NCBI RefSeq assembly: GCF_029963765.1
Contig: NZ_JALBYU010000013.1
Location: forward strand, 107,130 to 171,129
DNA from: Pseudomonas sp. UYIF39
Lineage (GTDB): Bacteria > Pseudomonadota > Gammaproteobacteria > Pseudomonadales > Pseudomonadaceae
Direction: 5' to 3'
Length of the DNA: 64,000 nt
The notes under the pieces were generated by a model that had not been told where the DNA came from, ran no database searches, and saw nothing but the letters and a program-made list of their open reading frames with translations. The position numbers and the translations under genes were made by a program. Numbering within the stretch: position 1 is the first letter of the stretch; each line of letters starts with the position of its first letter. Below are positions 9,935 through 19,341 of the stretch, piece after piece.

Positions 9935-11047
9935 ATGAAACGTGTAGGTCTGATCGGTTGGCGCGGTATGGTCGGTTCCGTGCTCATGCAGCGGATGCTG
10001 GAAGAGCAGGATTTCGATCTTATTGAGCCGGTGTTTTTCACCACTTCCAATGTCGGTGGCCAAGGCCCGTCCGTGGGCAAGGACATTGCTCCGCTCAAAG
10101 ACGCTTACAGCATTGATGAGCTGAAAACCCTCGACGTGATTCTGACCTGCCAGGGTGGCGACTACACCAGCGAAGTTTTCCCGAAACTGCGCGAAGCCGG
10201 CTGGCAGGGTTACTGGATCGACGCCGCTTCCAGCCTGCGCATGCAGGATGACGCGGTGATCGTGCTGGACCCGGTGAACCGCAAGGTCATCGACCAGCAG
10301 CTCGACGCGGGCACCAAGAACTACATCGGCGGCAACTGCACCGTCAGCCTGATGCTGATGGGCCTGGGCGGTCTGTTCGAAGCCGGTCTGGTGGAGTGGA
10401 TGAGCGCCATGACCTATCAGGCGGCCTCCGGTGCCGGCGCGCAGAACATGCGCGAACTGATCAAACAAATGGGCGCGACCCACGCCGCTGTCGCCGATCA
10501 ACTGGCCGACCCGGCCAGCGCGATCCTCGACATCGACCGTCGTGTGGCCGAAGCCATGCGCAGCGACGCGTACCCGACCGAAAACTTCGGCGTACCGCTG
10601 GCCGGCAGCCTGATCCCATGGATCGACAAGGAACTGCCGAACGGTCAGAGCCGTGAAGAGTGGAAGGCCCAGGCCGAGACCAACAAGATCCTTGGTCGCT
10701 TCAAGAGCCCGATTCCGGTCGATGGCATCTGCGTGCGCATCGGCGCCATGCGCTGCCACAGCCAGGCGCTGACCATCAAACTGAACAAAGATGTGCCGAT
10801 CGCCGACATCGAAGGGCTGATCAGCCAGCACAACCCTTGGGTCAAACTGGTGCCGAACAGCCGCGAAGCCAGCATTCAGGAACTGAGCCCGACGAAAGTC
10901 ACCGGCACCCTGAACGTACCGGTTGGCCGTCTGCGCAAGCTGAACATGGGCACGCAGTACGTCGGCGCGTTCACCGTCGGCGACCAACTGCTGTGGGGCG
11001 CGGCTGAGCCGCTGCGTCGCATGCTGCGGATCCTGCTTGAGCGTTGA
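9935..11047 (+). CDS. asd: Aspartate-semialdehyde dehydrogenase
   Basis: NADPH-dependent reduction of aspartyl phosphate to aspartate semialdehyde, the branch point to lysine, threonine, methionine and diaminopimelate. 370 residues, the Gram-negative subtype. N-terminal GLIGWRGMVGSVLMQRM binds nucleotide, GGNCTVSLMLMGLGG holds the catalytic Cys, and the late Arg/His motif is in RIGAMRCHSQALTIKL. ATG at 9935 follows GAAGGTG. A second, divergent paralogue lies just downstream. Confidence 0.97.
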   Translation: MKRVGLIGWRGMVGSVLMQRMLEEQDFDLIEPVFFTTSNVGGQGPSVGKDIAPLKDAYSIDELKTLDVILTCQGGDYTSEVFPKLREAGWQGYWIDAASSLRMQDDAVIVLDPVNRKVIDQQLDAGTKNYIGGNCTVSLMLMGLGGLFEAGLVEWMSAMTYQAASGAGAQNMRELIKQMGATHAAVADQLADPASAILDIDRRVAEAMRSDAYPTENFGVPLAGSLIPWIDKELPNGQSREEWKAQAETNKILGRFKSPIPVDGICVRIGAMRCHSQALTIKLNKDVPIADIEGLISQHNPWVKLVPNSREASIQELSPTKVTGTLNVPVGRLRKLNMGTQYVGAFTVGDQLLWGAAEPLRRMLRILLER

Positions 11048-11065
11048 TCGATTGAAGCAATGAAC

Positions 11066-11100
11066 GAACCCGTGCCTTGAAAGAGGTGCGGGTTTTTTCT
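11066..11100 (+). terminator. Rho-independent terminator after asd
   Basis: CCCGTGCCTT pairs over ten positions (with G-T wobbles) with GAGGTGCGGG around GAAA and is followed by TTTTTTCTTTT. Confidence 0.8.
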
Positions 11101-11119
11101 TTTGGTATGTTCGTCGCCT

Positions 11120-11203
11120 GCAAAAAGATCGCAGCCTTCGGCAGCTCCTTCATCGGCGCGTGCAAACCCGATCCTGTAGCTGCCGAAGGCTGCGATCTTT
11201 TGC
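11120..11203. repeat. Long inverted repeat (REP-like) between asd and usg
   Basis: AAAAGATCGCAGCCTTCGGC (from about 11123) with flanking bases recurs inverted as GCCGAAGGCTGCGATCTTTT up to about 11201, with about 30 bases between the arms. This sequence family is common between Pseudomonas genes; it differs from the REP at 7831. Confidence 0.75.
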
Positions 11204-11270
11204 TCTAAATTGCCGAACTGCCAACCACCCGGTAAAGTGCCGCTCCCCCCGTTTCGCCAGAGGTAGAACC

Positions 11271-12281
11271 ATGAGCCAGTCCTTTGATATCGCCGTGATC
11301 GGCGCCACCGGTACTGTCGGCGAAACGCTCGTGCAGATTCTCGAAGAGCGCGACTTCCCTGTTGGCAATCTGCACCTGCTCGCCAGCAGCGAATCGGCTG
11401 GGCATTCGGTGCCGTTTCGCGGCAAGAACGTGCGGGTGCGGGAAGTCGATGAGTTCGACTTCAGTAAAGTCCAGCTGGTGTTCTTCGCTGCCGGCCCGGC
11501 GGTAACCCTGAGTTTCGCTTCGCGGGCCACGGCCGCCGGTTGCTCGCTGATCGACTTGTCCGGCGCCTTGCCGGCTGATCAGGCGCCACAAGTCGTGCCT
11601 GAAGCCAACGCGCAGGTGCTGGCCGGTTTGAAAAAGCCGTTCCAGGTCAGCAGTCCAAGCCCTTCGGCCACCACACTGGCGGTCGTGCTGGCGCCGTTGC
11701 TCGGTTTGCTCGATCTGCAACGCATCAATTTGACCGCCAGCCTGGCCGTCTCCGCCCAGGGCCGCGAAGCCGTCACCGAGCTGGCACGGCAAACGGCCGA
11801 GCTACTCAATGTGCGTCCGCTGGAGCCGACCTTCTTCGATCGGCAGATGGCCTTCAACTTGCTGGCGCAAGTGGGCAAGCCAGATGATCAGGGTCACACG
11901 CTGCTGGAAAAACGCCTGGTGCGCGAGCTACGTCAGGTCATGGCGCTGCCTTTATTAAAGATTTCCGTCACTTGCATTCAAGCCCCGGTGTTTTTTGGCG
12001 ATAGCTTTAACGTGACCTTGCAGTCATCGAGCGACATCGACCTGGCCAAAGTCAACGCCGCCCTGGAAGACGCGCCCGGTATCGAGTTGGTGGAAGCCGG
12101 CGATTACCCGACGCCGGTAGGCGATGCGGTAGGGCAGGACGTGGTCTACGTTGGTCGGGTTCGCAACGGGATCGACGACCTGTCGGAACTAAATTTGTGG
12201 CTGACGTCAGATAACGTACGCAAAGGCGCAGCGCTCAATGCTGTGCAGGTGGCTGAATTGTTGATAAAAGACCTGCTGTAA
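11271..12281 (+). CDS. usg: Aspartate-semialdehyde dehydrogenase-like protein (USG-1 type)
   Basis: 336 residues with an N-terminal nucleotide-binding segment (DIAVIGATGTVGETLVQILEE) and the overall fold of aspartate-semialdehyde dehydrogenase. At the position of the catalytic cysteine it reads VSSPSPSATT (residues about 126-135), so the nucleophile is absent. That matches the USG-1 proteins, paralogues kept next to fimV and truA in gammaproteobacteria with unknown role. A dehydrogenase reaction is therefore unlikely. ATG at 11271 follows AGAGGTAG. Confidence 0.88.
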   Translation: MSQSFDIAVIGATGTVGETLVQILEERDFPVGNLHLLASSESAGHSVPFRGKNVRVREVDEFDFSKVQLVFFAAGPAVTLSFASRATAAGCSLIDLSGALPADQAPQVVPEANAQVLAGLKKPFQVSSPSPSATTLAVVLAPLLGLLDLQRINLTASLAVSAQGREAVTELARQTAELLNVRPLEPTFFDRQMAFNLLAQVGKPDDQGHTLLEKRLVRELRQVMALPLLKISVTCIQAPVFFGDSFNVTLQSSSDIDLAKVNAALEDAPGIELVEAGDYPTPVGDAVGQDVVYVGRVRNGIDDLSELNLWLTSDNVRKGAALNAVQVAELLIKDLL

Positions 12282-12488
12282 AAGATACTTGGCAACAATT
12301 TGTCGAATGAATCCGGCCGGGCGCTATGCTTGGCCGGACTGCTGAAGGCGGGCTCCCTCCGGGGTTTTGCGTGGCATGAATGAAATGACCGCGCGCGATG
12401 ACTCTTCGCCGTCGCGCGCAATGCCTTACGGCAGCGACTATCAATACCTTCTCGCTGGCCGAGGAATGTTCAAACAAAGGATGAGGCT

Positions 12489-15230
12489 ATGGTTCAAGTT
12501 CGCAAACTGGTGTTAGCAATAGCGGCCGCCTCGGCGCTGTCCTCCGGTATGGCGCATGCCCTCGGGCTCGGGGAATTGACCCTGAAGTCGACGCTGAACC
12601 AGCCCCTGGTGGCAGAAATCGAGTTGCTCGACGTCAAGGACCTCACCGCTGCCGAATTGGTGCCGAGCCTGGCTTCGCCCGAAGATTTCGCCAAGGCAGG
12701 TGTCGACCGCCAGGCGTTTCTCAATGACCTGACCTTTACCCCGGTACTCAACGCCAGCGGCAAAAGCATCCTGCGTGTGACGTCCAGCAAACCACTCTCC
12801 GAACCCATGGTGAAATTCCTGGTTCAGGTGATGTGGCCCAGCGGTCGCTTGCTGCGCGATTACAGCGTGCTGCTCGATCCGTCCAAATTCTCGCCGCAAA
12901 CCGCCGATGCGGCTGCGCAGCCTGCACCGACGCAAACCGTCACCGCACCGGTGACCGGTGGCACCAAACCAACCCAATACACCACCGCGCCGCGCGATAC
13001 CCTGTGGGAAATCGCTGCGAAGGCGCGCAATGGCGGCTCGGTCCAGCAAACCATGTTGGCCATCCAGGCGTTGAATCCGGATGCCTTTATCGATGGCAAC
13101 ATCAACCGGTTGAAAGCCGGTCAGGTGCTGCGTCTGCCGGATCAGACGCAGAGCGCCAATGTGCCGCAACCGAAGGCCGTTGCTGAAGTCTCCGCCCAGA
13201 ACACCGCGTGGCGTCAGGGGCGTCGTTACGTGGCGAAGCCCGGGACCGGACAGCAGCAGCTCGATGCCACCAAGCGCGCTCGCGGTGAAGGCCCTTCGTC
13301 GCAAGCGGCGACAGACAAGCTGAGCCTGGTGTCCGCCGAGTCCGGCAAGGCCGGTGGCAAAGGCGCCAAGGGTGATGCCAAGAATTTGAGCAACAAGCTG
13401 GCCGTGACCCAGGAAAGCCTCGACACGACCCGTCGTGACAACGCCGAACTGAAAGGCCGCATGACCGATCTGCAAAGTCAGCTGGACAAGCTGCAACGCC
13501 TGATCGAACTGAAGAACAATCAACTGGCCAAGTTGCAGGCTGAAGGTGCGGCGGGTGCCCCGGCACCAGGTGCGACCACTCCGGCAATGTCAGCCGAACT
13601 GGCGGCCAATCATGCGGCAACAACGCCTGCGAACGCGGCTCCGACTGCACCTGAGGCTGCTGCGCCCGAGGTCACTCCGGCTCCGGTCGAGCCGCCTGTC
13701 GAGCCGACGCCGGCAGCATCCGACGATCAGCAATTCAAAGAACTGCTGACCAATCCGTGGCTGCTGGGTCTGGCAGGTGGCGGTGCCGTGGTGGCGCTGT
13801 TCCTGCTGCTGTTGCTGGCGCGTCGCCGCAAAGCCCAGCAAGAAGCCGAGAAGCATTTGCGCATGGCCCGTGAATTGGCCGAGGAGCAGGCGTTCTCCGC
13901 TGAACTCGATCTGCCAAAAAGCATTTTCGAAGACCTGGACGTGCCGCCGCCGAGCGTGAAGCTTGCTACCACGCCAACTCCAACTCCAGCGCCAGCCCTT
14001 GCGCCCGCACCGGTAATTGCTCCGGTTGTGGTAACGCCGCCGATCGCTGCGCCATTGGTTTCGCCTGCTGGCGAGCGCGATGACGACGTACTGAGCAAAG
14101 CACAGTCGCACATCGCTGCCGGTCGTCTGAATCAGGCAGCTGCCTTGCTGGAAGACGGGATCAAGCAAGAGCCGCAACGCAGTGACCTGCGCCTCAAGCT
14201 GATGGAAGTCTATGGTCAGCAAGGCGACCGCGATGCATTCGTTGCCCAGGAGCGCCAATTGGTGGCTAACGGTGACAACTTTGCTCAGGTCGAAAAACTC
14301 AAGAGCCGCTTCCCGGCCATGGTCATTGCGGCGGTTGGTGGTATCGCAGCCGCTGCGATCGCTGCCGAACTGGACGCGCAATACGTCAAGGATCTGCTGC
14401 TGGACGAGTCTGAAGCGCCGGCACCGGCAGTGCCCGATGACTTCGACAGTGCTTTCGATTTGAGCCTGGATGATCTGGAATCTGCCGCTCCGGCGGTGGT
14501 TGCACCAGAGGCAGAGGCAGAGGCAGAGCCCGATGACTTCGACAGTGCCTTCGATTTGAGCCTGGATGATCTGGAAACTGCCTCTCCGGCAGTGGTTGCA
14601 CCAGAACCAGAGGCAGAACCAGTGTCTGCGGCTGAGCTGGGCGAGTTCCCGCTGGACGACGACCTGAGCTTCGAATCGGTGTTGCAGCAGCAGACCGACA
14701 TCAAGGAAAACCTCGATGACCTGTCGGACTTCGACCTGGATATGGAACTCGGTGCGGATGCCTCGCCGGCTACCCTGGCCGAAGACGACTTCCTGTTGAG
14801 CCTGGATGACGGCGTCAAGGACCTGGATTTACCTGTCGCTGAAGCGCCGGCTGTTCCCGAGGTTGCGCTGGACGATCTGGAGCTGCCGGCCGATTTCGAC
14901 CTGTCGCTGGCTGACGAAATGGACGCGCCAGATGCTCCGGACGCGTTTGCAGCCGAACTGGATGACGTCAACGCCGAACTGGATCGTCTGTCCCAGAGTC
15001 TTGGCGAGCCGAGCTTCACGGCGGAAGACGCCATGGCCTCTGCAGCTGAGGAACCAGAATTCGATTTCCTTTCCGGCACTGACGAAGTCGCGACCAAACT
15101 CGATCTGGCCCAGGCCTACATCGACATGGGCGACGCCGACGGTGCCCGGGACATCCTCAACGAGGTGGTGACCGAGGGTGATGCTGGTCAGAAGAGCGAA
15201 GCCAAGGAAATGCTTTCGCGTCTGGCGTGA
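12489..15230 (+). CDS. fimV: FimV family pilus/motility hub protein
   Basis: 913 residues. Signal peptide (MVQVRKLVLAIAAASALSSG..AHA), N-terminal FimV domain (GLGELTLKSTLNQPL), a LysM peptidoglycan-binding domain (about 160-215), a coiled coil (about 300-350), an Ala/Pro-rich linker, one membrane span (PWLLGLAGGGAVVALFLLLL, about 423-442), a long acidic cytoplasmic region and the C-terminal TPR-like FimV domain (KLDLAQAYIDMGDADGARDIL). In P. aeruginosa FimV is an inner-membrane scaffold for type IV pili, polar localisation and cAMP signalling through FimL. The acidic region holds a 32-residue tandem repeat. ATG at 12489 follows AAGGATGAGG. Confidence 0.93.
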   Translation: MVQVRKLVLAIAAASALSSGMAHALGLGELTLKSTLNQPLVAEIELLDVKDLTAAELVPSLASPEDFAKAGVDRQAFLNDLTFTPVLNASGKSILRVTSSKPLSEPMVKFLVQVMWPSGRLLRDYSVLLDPSKFSPQTADAAAQPAPTQTVTAPVTGGTKPTQYTTAPRDTLWEIAAKARNGGSVQQTMLAIQALNPDAFIDGNINRLKAGQVLRLPDQTQSANVPQPKAVAEVSAQNTAWRQGRRYVAKPGTGQQQLDATKRARGEGPSSQAATDKLSLVSAESGKAGGKGAKGDAKNLSNKLAVTQESLDTTRRDNAELKGRMTDLQSQLDKLQRLIELKNNQLAKLQAEGAAGAPAPGATTPAMSAELAANHAATTPANAAPTAPEAAAPEVTPAPVEPPVEPTPAASDDQQFKELLTNPWLLGLAGGGAVVALFLLLLLARRRKAQQEAEKHLRMARELAEEQAFSAELDLPKSIFEDLDVPPPSVKLATTPTPTPAPALAPAPVIAPVVVTPPIAAPLVSPAGERDDDVLSKAQSHIAAGRLNQAAALLEDGIKQEPQRSDLRLKLMEVYGQQGDRDAFVAQERQLVANGDNFAQVEKLKSRFPAMVIAAVGGIAAAAIAAELDAQYVKDLLLDESEAPAPAVPDDFDSAFDLSLDDLESAAPAVVAPEAEAEAEPDDFDSAFDLSLDDLETASPAVVAPEPEAEPVSAAELGEFPLDDDLSFESVLQQQTDIKENLDDLSDFDLDMELGADASPATLAEDDFLLSLDDGVKDLDLPVAEAPAVPEVALDDLELPADFDLSLADEMDAPDAPDAFAAELDDVNAELDRLSQSLGEPSFTAEDAMASAAEEPEFDFLSGTDEVATKLDLAQAYIDMGDADGARDILNEVVTEGDAGQKSEAKEMLSRLA
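14433..14624 (+). repeat. 96-bp tandem repeat within fimV
   Basis: The segment starting CCCGATGACTTCGACAGTGC at 14433 recurs from 14529 with few changes, encoding DDFDSAFDLSLDDLE twice. The unit is 96 bases (32 codons), so copy-number change would keep the frame. Confidence 0.9.
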
Positions 15231-15250
15231 TTGATCGGTAAGGCGTAAAC

Positions 15251-15280
15251 AAAACGGCAGCCATTGAGGCTGCCGTTTTT
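15251..15280 (+). terminator. Rho-independent terminator after fimV
   Basis: Perfect stem ACGGCAGCC/GGCTGCCGT with a five-base loop, followed by a T run. Confidence 0.92.
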
Positions 15281-15425
15281 GGTTCAGTCGACGACAGAAA
15301 GTTCCTGGCAGGCCACAAACAGCACACGCCTCTGGCGTCCCGGTCCGGCGGCCTTATAATGCCCGCCTTTGCGTACATCAGCAGGCTGTCACTCCTTGGC
15401 AAATATAGATAATCCGGCCGCCGAA

Positions 15426-16250
15426 ATGGTGGCCGACGGCTTTTTCCGGATCGCGTTGGGTGTTGAATACAAAGGCTCGCGCTATCGCGGTTGGCAGCGC
15501 CAGGCTTCCGGCGTACTCACCGTGCAGGAAACCCTCGAAAAGGCCTTGTCCAAAGTCGCCGATTCACCGGTGTCGCTGCTCTGCGCCGGGCGTACGGATG
15601 CCGGTGTGCATGCGTGCGGTCAGGTGGTGCATTTCGATACCCAGGTCGAGCGTTCGATGAAAGCCTGGGTCATGGGCGCCAATATCAATTTGCCCCATGA
15701 CGTCAGTGTCAGCTGGGCCAAGGTCATGCCGGCGCATTTCCATGCGCGGTTCAAGGCGAGTGCCCGGCGCTATCGCTACGTGATCTACAACGATCAGATC
15801 CGCCCGGCGCACCTGAACGAAGAAATCACCTGGAACCACCGTCCGCTGGACGTCGAGCGCATGGCCGAGGCGGCGCAGTACCTGGTCGGCACCCATGATT
15901 TCAGCGCTTTCCGTGCGGGTCAGTGTCAGGCCAAGTCGCCGATCAAGGAGCTGCATCACCTGCGCGTCACGCGCCACGGCAAGATGATCGTGCTGGACAT
16001 CCGCGCCAGCGCTTTCCTGCACCACATGGTGCGCAACATTGCTGGCGTGCTGATGACCATCGGTGCTGGCGAGCGCCCGGTGGAGTGGATGAAAGAGGTG
16101 CTGGAGAGCCGCATTCGCCGTTCCGGTGGGGTGACGGCGCATCCGTACGGCCTCTACCTGGTGCAGGTCGAGTACCGCGACGAGTTCGAATTGCCCGAGC
16201 GTTACATCGGGCCGCACTTCCTGACCGGCTTCTCGGAACTTGACGGCTGA
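15426..16250 (+). CDS. truA: tRNA pseudouridine(38-40) synthase TruA
   Basis: Converts U38-U40 in the anticodon arm of tRNAs to pseudouridine. The 274-residue product has the RIALGVEYKGSRYRGWQRQ start, the catalytic Asp in CAGRTDAGVHA, and the FRAGQCQAKSP and HHMVRNIAG segments. The ATG at 15426 begins immediately before the conserved core, but its ribosome site is weak; in-frame TTG codons at 15396 and 15369 are possible starts. Forms a series with trpF, accD and folC. Confidence 0.94.
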   Translation: MVADGFFRIALGVEYKGSRYRGWQRQASGVLTVQETLEKALSKVADSPVSLLCAGRTDAGVHACGQVVHFDTQVERSMKAWVMGANINLPHDVSVSWAKVMPAHFHARFKASARRYRYVIYNDQIRPAHLNEEITWNHRPLDVERMAEAAQYLVGTHDFSAFRAGQCQAKSPIKELHHLRVTRHGKMIVLDIRASAFLHHMVRNIAGVLMTIGAGERPVEWMKEVLESRIRRSGGVTAHPYGLYLVQVEYRDEFELPERYIGPHFLTGFSELDG

Positions 16251-16313
16251 CGCCCTCGAACGCTTTTGTTACCATCCGGGACTTTCTCGGATTTACCTTG
16301 GGGTTCTATCGAC

Positions 16314-16934
16314 ATGTCGGCCGTTCGCAGCAAGATTTGTGGGATTACCCGCATAGAAGATGCGTTGGCGGCGGTTGAGGCCGGGGCTGATGCGATCGGA
16401 TTTGTGTTCTACGCCAAAAGCCCGCGGGCCGTGACGTTTCAGCAGGCGCGCTCGATCATCGAGGCGTTGCCGCCGTTCGTGACCACCGTAGGGCTGTTCG
16501 TCAACGCCAGTCGCTGCGAGTTGGGGGAAATCCTCGACGCCGTGCCGCTGGACCTGTTGCAGTTCCATGGCGATGAAACCGCGGCCGAGTGCGAAGGCTG
16601 GCACCGCCCGTACATCAAGGCGCTGCGGGTCAAGGCCGGTGACGATATCGCGGCTGCGTGCGATGCGTTTCCAGGCGCCAGGGGTATCCTGCTCGACGCC
16701 TATGTCGAAGGCGTACCCGGCGGAACCGGTGAGGCGTTTGACTGGTCTCTGATACCGCAAGGCTTGAGCAAACCGCTCATCCTGGCGGGTGGCTTGACGC
16801 CGGAAAACGTCGCCGAGGCGATTGCAAGGGTTCGGCCTTATGCCGTGGACGTCAGCGGTGGGGTGGAGGCGAGCAAGGGCATCAAGGATCACGCAAAGAT
16901 TCAGGCATTCATTAAAGCGGTTGTAGGACGTTGA
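16314..16934 (+). CDS. trpF: Phosphoribosylanthranilate isomerase
   Basis: Third step of tryptophan synthesis; a 206-residue TIM barrel. The general-base cysteine is in KICGITR, the catalytic Asp in GILLDAYVEG, and phosphate-binding loops are LILAGGLTPENV and VDVSGGVEASKG. ATG at 16314 is preceded by TTGGGG. The truA-trpF-accD-folC order is the usual one in Pseudomonas, where trpF is unlinked to the other trp genes. Confidence 0.96.
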   Translation: MSAVRSKICGITRIEDALAAVEAGADAIGFVFYAKSPRAVTFQQARSIIEALPPFVTTVGLFVNASRCELGEILDAVPLDLLQFHGDETAAECEGWHRPYIKALRVKAGDDIAAACDAFPGARGILLDAYVEGVPGGTGEAFDWSLIPQGLSKPLILAGGLTPENVAEAIARVRPYAVDVSGGVEASKGIKDHAKIQAFIKAVVGR

Positions 16935-17116
16935 TGTGACGGCTGGCACACTGCCGCCGTCCACAGGCATGGCTGAGGGTTTTTGGGGTGTACGCAGGTC
17001 ACGTTCAGCTGATCCGGCAACCCATTGATCATCGCCACACACATGAATTTAGCTCAAGGGCATACGCGGGGCTGCGAACCAGAGCGTTCGGGCCGCCGGT
17101 ACTGGAGAAAGAAAGC

Positions 17117-18037
17117 ATGAGCAACTGGTTAGTAGACAAACTGATCCCTTCGATCATGCGTTCCGAGGTCAAGAAGAGCTCGGTGCCTGAAGGTCTGTGG
17201 CACAAATGCCCGTCTTGCGAGGCTGTGCTGTATCGTCCGGAGCTGGAAAAGACCCTGGACGTTTGCCCCAAGTGCAACCACCACATGCGTATCGGCGCTC
17301 GCGCCCGCATCGATATCTTCCTCGACGCTGAAGGCCGTGCCGAACTGGGCGCGGACCTGGAGCCGGTTGACCGTCTGAAGTTCCGCGACGGCAAGAAGTA
17401 CAAGGATCGCCTGACCGCTGCGCAGAAGCAGACCGGTGAAAAAGACGCACTGATCTCCATGAGCGGCACCCTGCTGGGCATGCCGGTAGTGGTTTCGGCC
17501 TTCGAATTCTCTTTCATGGGGGGGTCGATGGGCGCCATCGTTGGTGAGCGTTTTGTTCGCGCCGCCAATTACGCGCTGGAAAACCGTTGCCCGATGATCT
17601 GCTTCGCCGCTTCTGGCGGTGCGCGGATGCAGGAAGCCCTGATCTCCCTGATGCAAATGGCCAAGACCTCTGCGGTGCTGGCGCGTCTGCGTGAAGAAGG
17701 CATTCCGTTCATCTCCGTGCTGACCGACCCGGTCTACGGTGGTGTTTCCGCCAGTCTGGCGATGCTCGGCGACGTGATTGTCGGCGAGCCGAAAGCCCTG
17801 ATCGGCTTCGCTGGCCCGCGTGTCATTGAACAAACCGTGCGTGAAAAACTGCCGGAAGGCTTCCAGCGCAGCGAATTCCTGCTGGAACACGGTGCGATCG
17901 ACATGATCATTCACCGTCAGGAACTGCGTCCGCGTCTGGGCAATCTGCTGGCACAAATGATGGGCCTGCCGACGCCGAAATTCGTCGCCGCGCCAATCGA
18001 GCCAATCGTGGTTCCACCGGTACCCGCCAACATATGA
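17117..18037 (+). CDS. accD: Acetyl-CoA carboxylase carboxyltransferase subunit beta
   Basis: Carboxyltransferase beta subunit for malonyl-CoA formation. 306 residues; the N-terminal zinc ribbon is visible as CPSCEAVLYRPEL then CPKCNHH, followed by the crotonase-type domain with FMGGSMGAIVGERF, ASGGARMQE and DPVYGGVSAS. ATG at 17117 follows GAGAAAGAAAG. The stop overlaps the folC start by four bases (ATGA), implying translational coupling. Confidence 0.97.
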   Translation: MSNWLVDKLIPSIMRSEVKKSSVPEGLWHKCPSCEAVLYRPELEKTLDVCPKCNHHMRIGARARIDIFLDAEGRAELGADLEPVDRLKFRDGKKYKDRLTAAQKQTGEKDALISMSGTLLGMPVVVSAFEFSFMGGSMGAIVGERFVRAANYALENRCPMICFAASGGARMQEALISLMQMAKTSAVLARLREEGIPFISVLTDPVYGGVSASLAMLGDVIVGEPKALIGFAGPRVIEQTVREKLPEGFQRSEFLLEHGAIDMIIHRQELRPRLGNLLAQMMGLPTPKFVAAPIEPIVVPPVPANI

Positions 18038-19341
18038 TCGAACGTACCCTTGGCGAGTGGCTCGCCTACCTTGAGCAGTTGCACCCTTCGGCCATCGACA
18101 TGGGCCTGGAGCGCTCGCAACAGGTAGCGTCCCGTATGGGACTGGGCAAGCCGGCGCCTCGGGTGATCACGGTCACCGGTACCAACGGCAAAGGTTCTAC
18201 CTGCGCATTCGTGGCTTCATTGCTGCGGGCGCAGGGCCTGAACGTCGGTGTCTACAATTCTCCGCACTTGCTGCGATACAACGAGCGGGTGCAGGTCAAT
18301 GGCGTCGAAGCCACTGACGCCGAGCTGTGCGAAGCCTTTGCCGCGGTCGAGGCAGGCCGTGGCGACACATCCTTGACGTACTTCGAAATGGGCACCCTGG
18401 CTGCGTTCTGGCTGTTTCAACACGCCAGTCTCGACGCAGTGGTGCTGGAAGTAGGGCTGGGCGGGCGTCTGGATACGGTCAACGTGGTCGATGCCGATAT
18501 GGCGCTGGTCACCAGCATCGGTGTCGATCACGCGGATTATCTGGGCGATACCCGTGAGTCCGTAGCGTTCGAAAAGGCCGGCATCTTCCGCCAGGGCGCG
18601 CCTGCGCTCTGTGGCGACCTGAATCCTCCGCAGCCTCTGCTGGATAAAGCCCGCGAGCTCAATTGCCCGTTTTTCCTGCGTGGGCGCGATTTCGACCTCG
18701 GCATCACTGATCGCAACTGGCAATGGCGCGGTATTGACGCTCAAGGGCGTGTGGTCGAGCTGCATGATCTGCCGTTGCTCGATCTGCCGATGGAAAACGC
18801 CGCGCTGGCGTTGCAGGCTTACCTGCTGCTCGGGTTGCCTTGGGTGGATGCACAACTTATTGCTGCGCTGAAAGCCACTCGGGTGGTCGGTCGCCTCGAT
18901 CGCCGTCAGTTCGACTGGCAGGGCAAGCGCCTGAACTTGTTGCTGGACGTGGGGCATAACCCCCATGCGGCAGAGTATCTCGCTCGCCGTCTGGCGAGCC
19001 GACCACCGGCCGGCAAGCGTCTGGCGGTGTTCGGATTGCTGGCGGACAAGGATCTGGATGGTGTTGTTGGTGAATTGAATGCTAGTGTCCAGCACTGGGC
19101 CGTCGCGCCGCTGGATTCACCGCGAGCTCGCCCGGTTGCCGATTTGCACGCGGCGTTGCAGAAGCTTGGCGGCTCGGTAACGTCCTATGATAGCGTAGCC
19201 GCCGCCCTGGAAGGGCAGTGCGCGCTGGCGACGAGCGACGACGAGATTCTGTTGTTCGGATCATTTTATTGTGTCGCCGAGGCCCTCGAATGGCTGGCTC
19301 GGCGCTCCACGGAGGAAGCGGCAAATGGCATTGCTGGATAA
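18034..19341 (+). CDS. folC: Bifunctional folylpolyglutamate/dihydrofolate synthase
   Basis: Adds glutamate to dihydropteroate and to folates. 435 residues of the Mur-ligase fold: P-loop VTGTNGKGSTC at about residue 47, omega-loop SPHLLRYNERVQVNG, EVGLGGRLD metal-binding region, the GVDHADYLGDT segment and C-terminal DVGHNPHAAEYLARRL. Overlaps accD by four bases and the following SPOR gene by 17. Confidence 0.96.
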   Translation: MIERTLGEWLAYLEQLHPSAIDMGLERSQQVASRMGLGKPAPRVITVTGTNGKGSTCAFVASLLRAQGLNVGVYNSPHLLRYNERVQVNGVEATDAELCEAFAAVEAGRGDTSLTYFEMGTLAAFWLFQHASLDAVVLEVGLGGRLDTVNVVDADMALVTSIGVDHADYLGDTRESVAFEKAGIFRQGAPALCGDLNPPQPLLDKARELNCPFFLRGRDFDLGITDRNWQWRGIDAQGRVVELHDLPLLDLPMENAALALQAYLLLGLPWVDAQLIAALKATRVVGRLDRRQFDWQGKRLNLLLDVGHNPHAAEYLARRLASRPPAGKRLAVFGLLADKDLDGVVGELNASVQHWAVAPLDSPRARPVADLHAALQKLGGSVTSYDSVAAALEGQCALATSDDEILLFGSFYCVAEALEWLARRSTEEAANGIAG

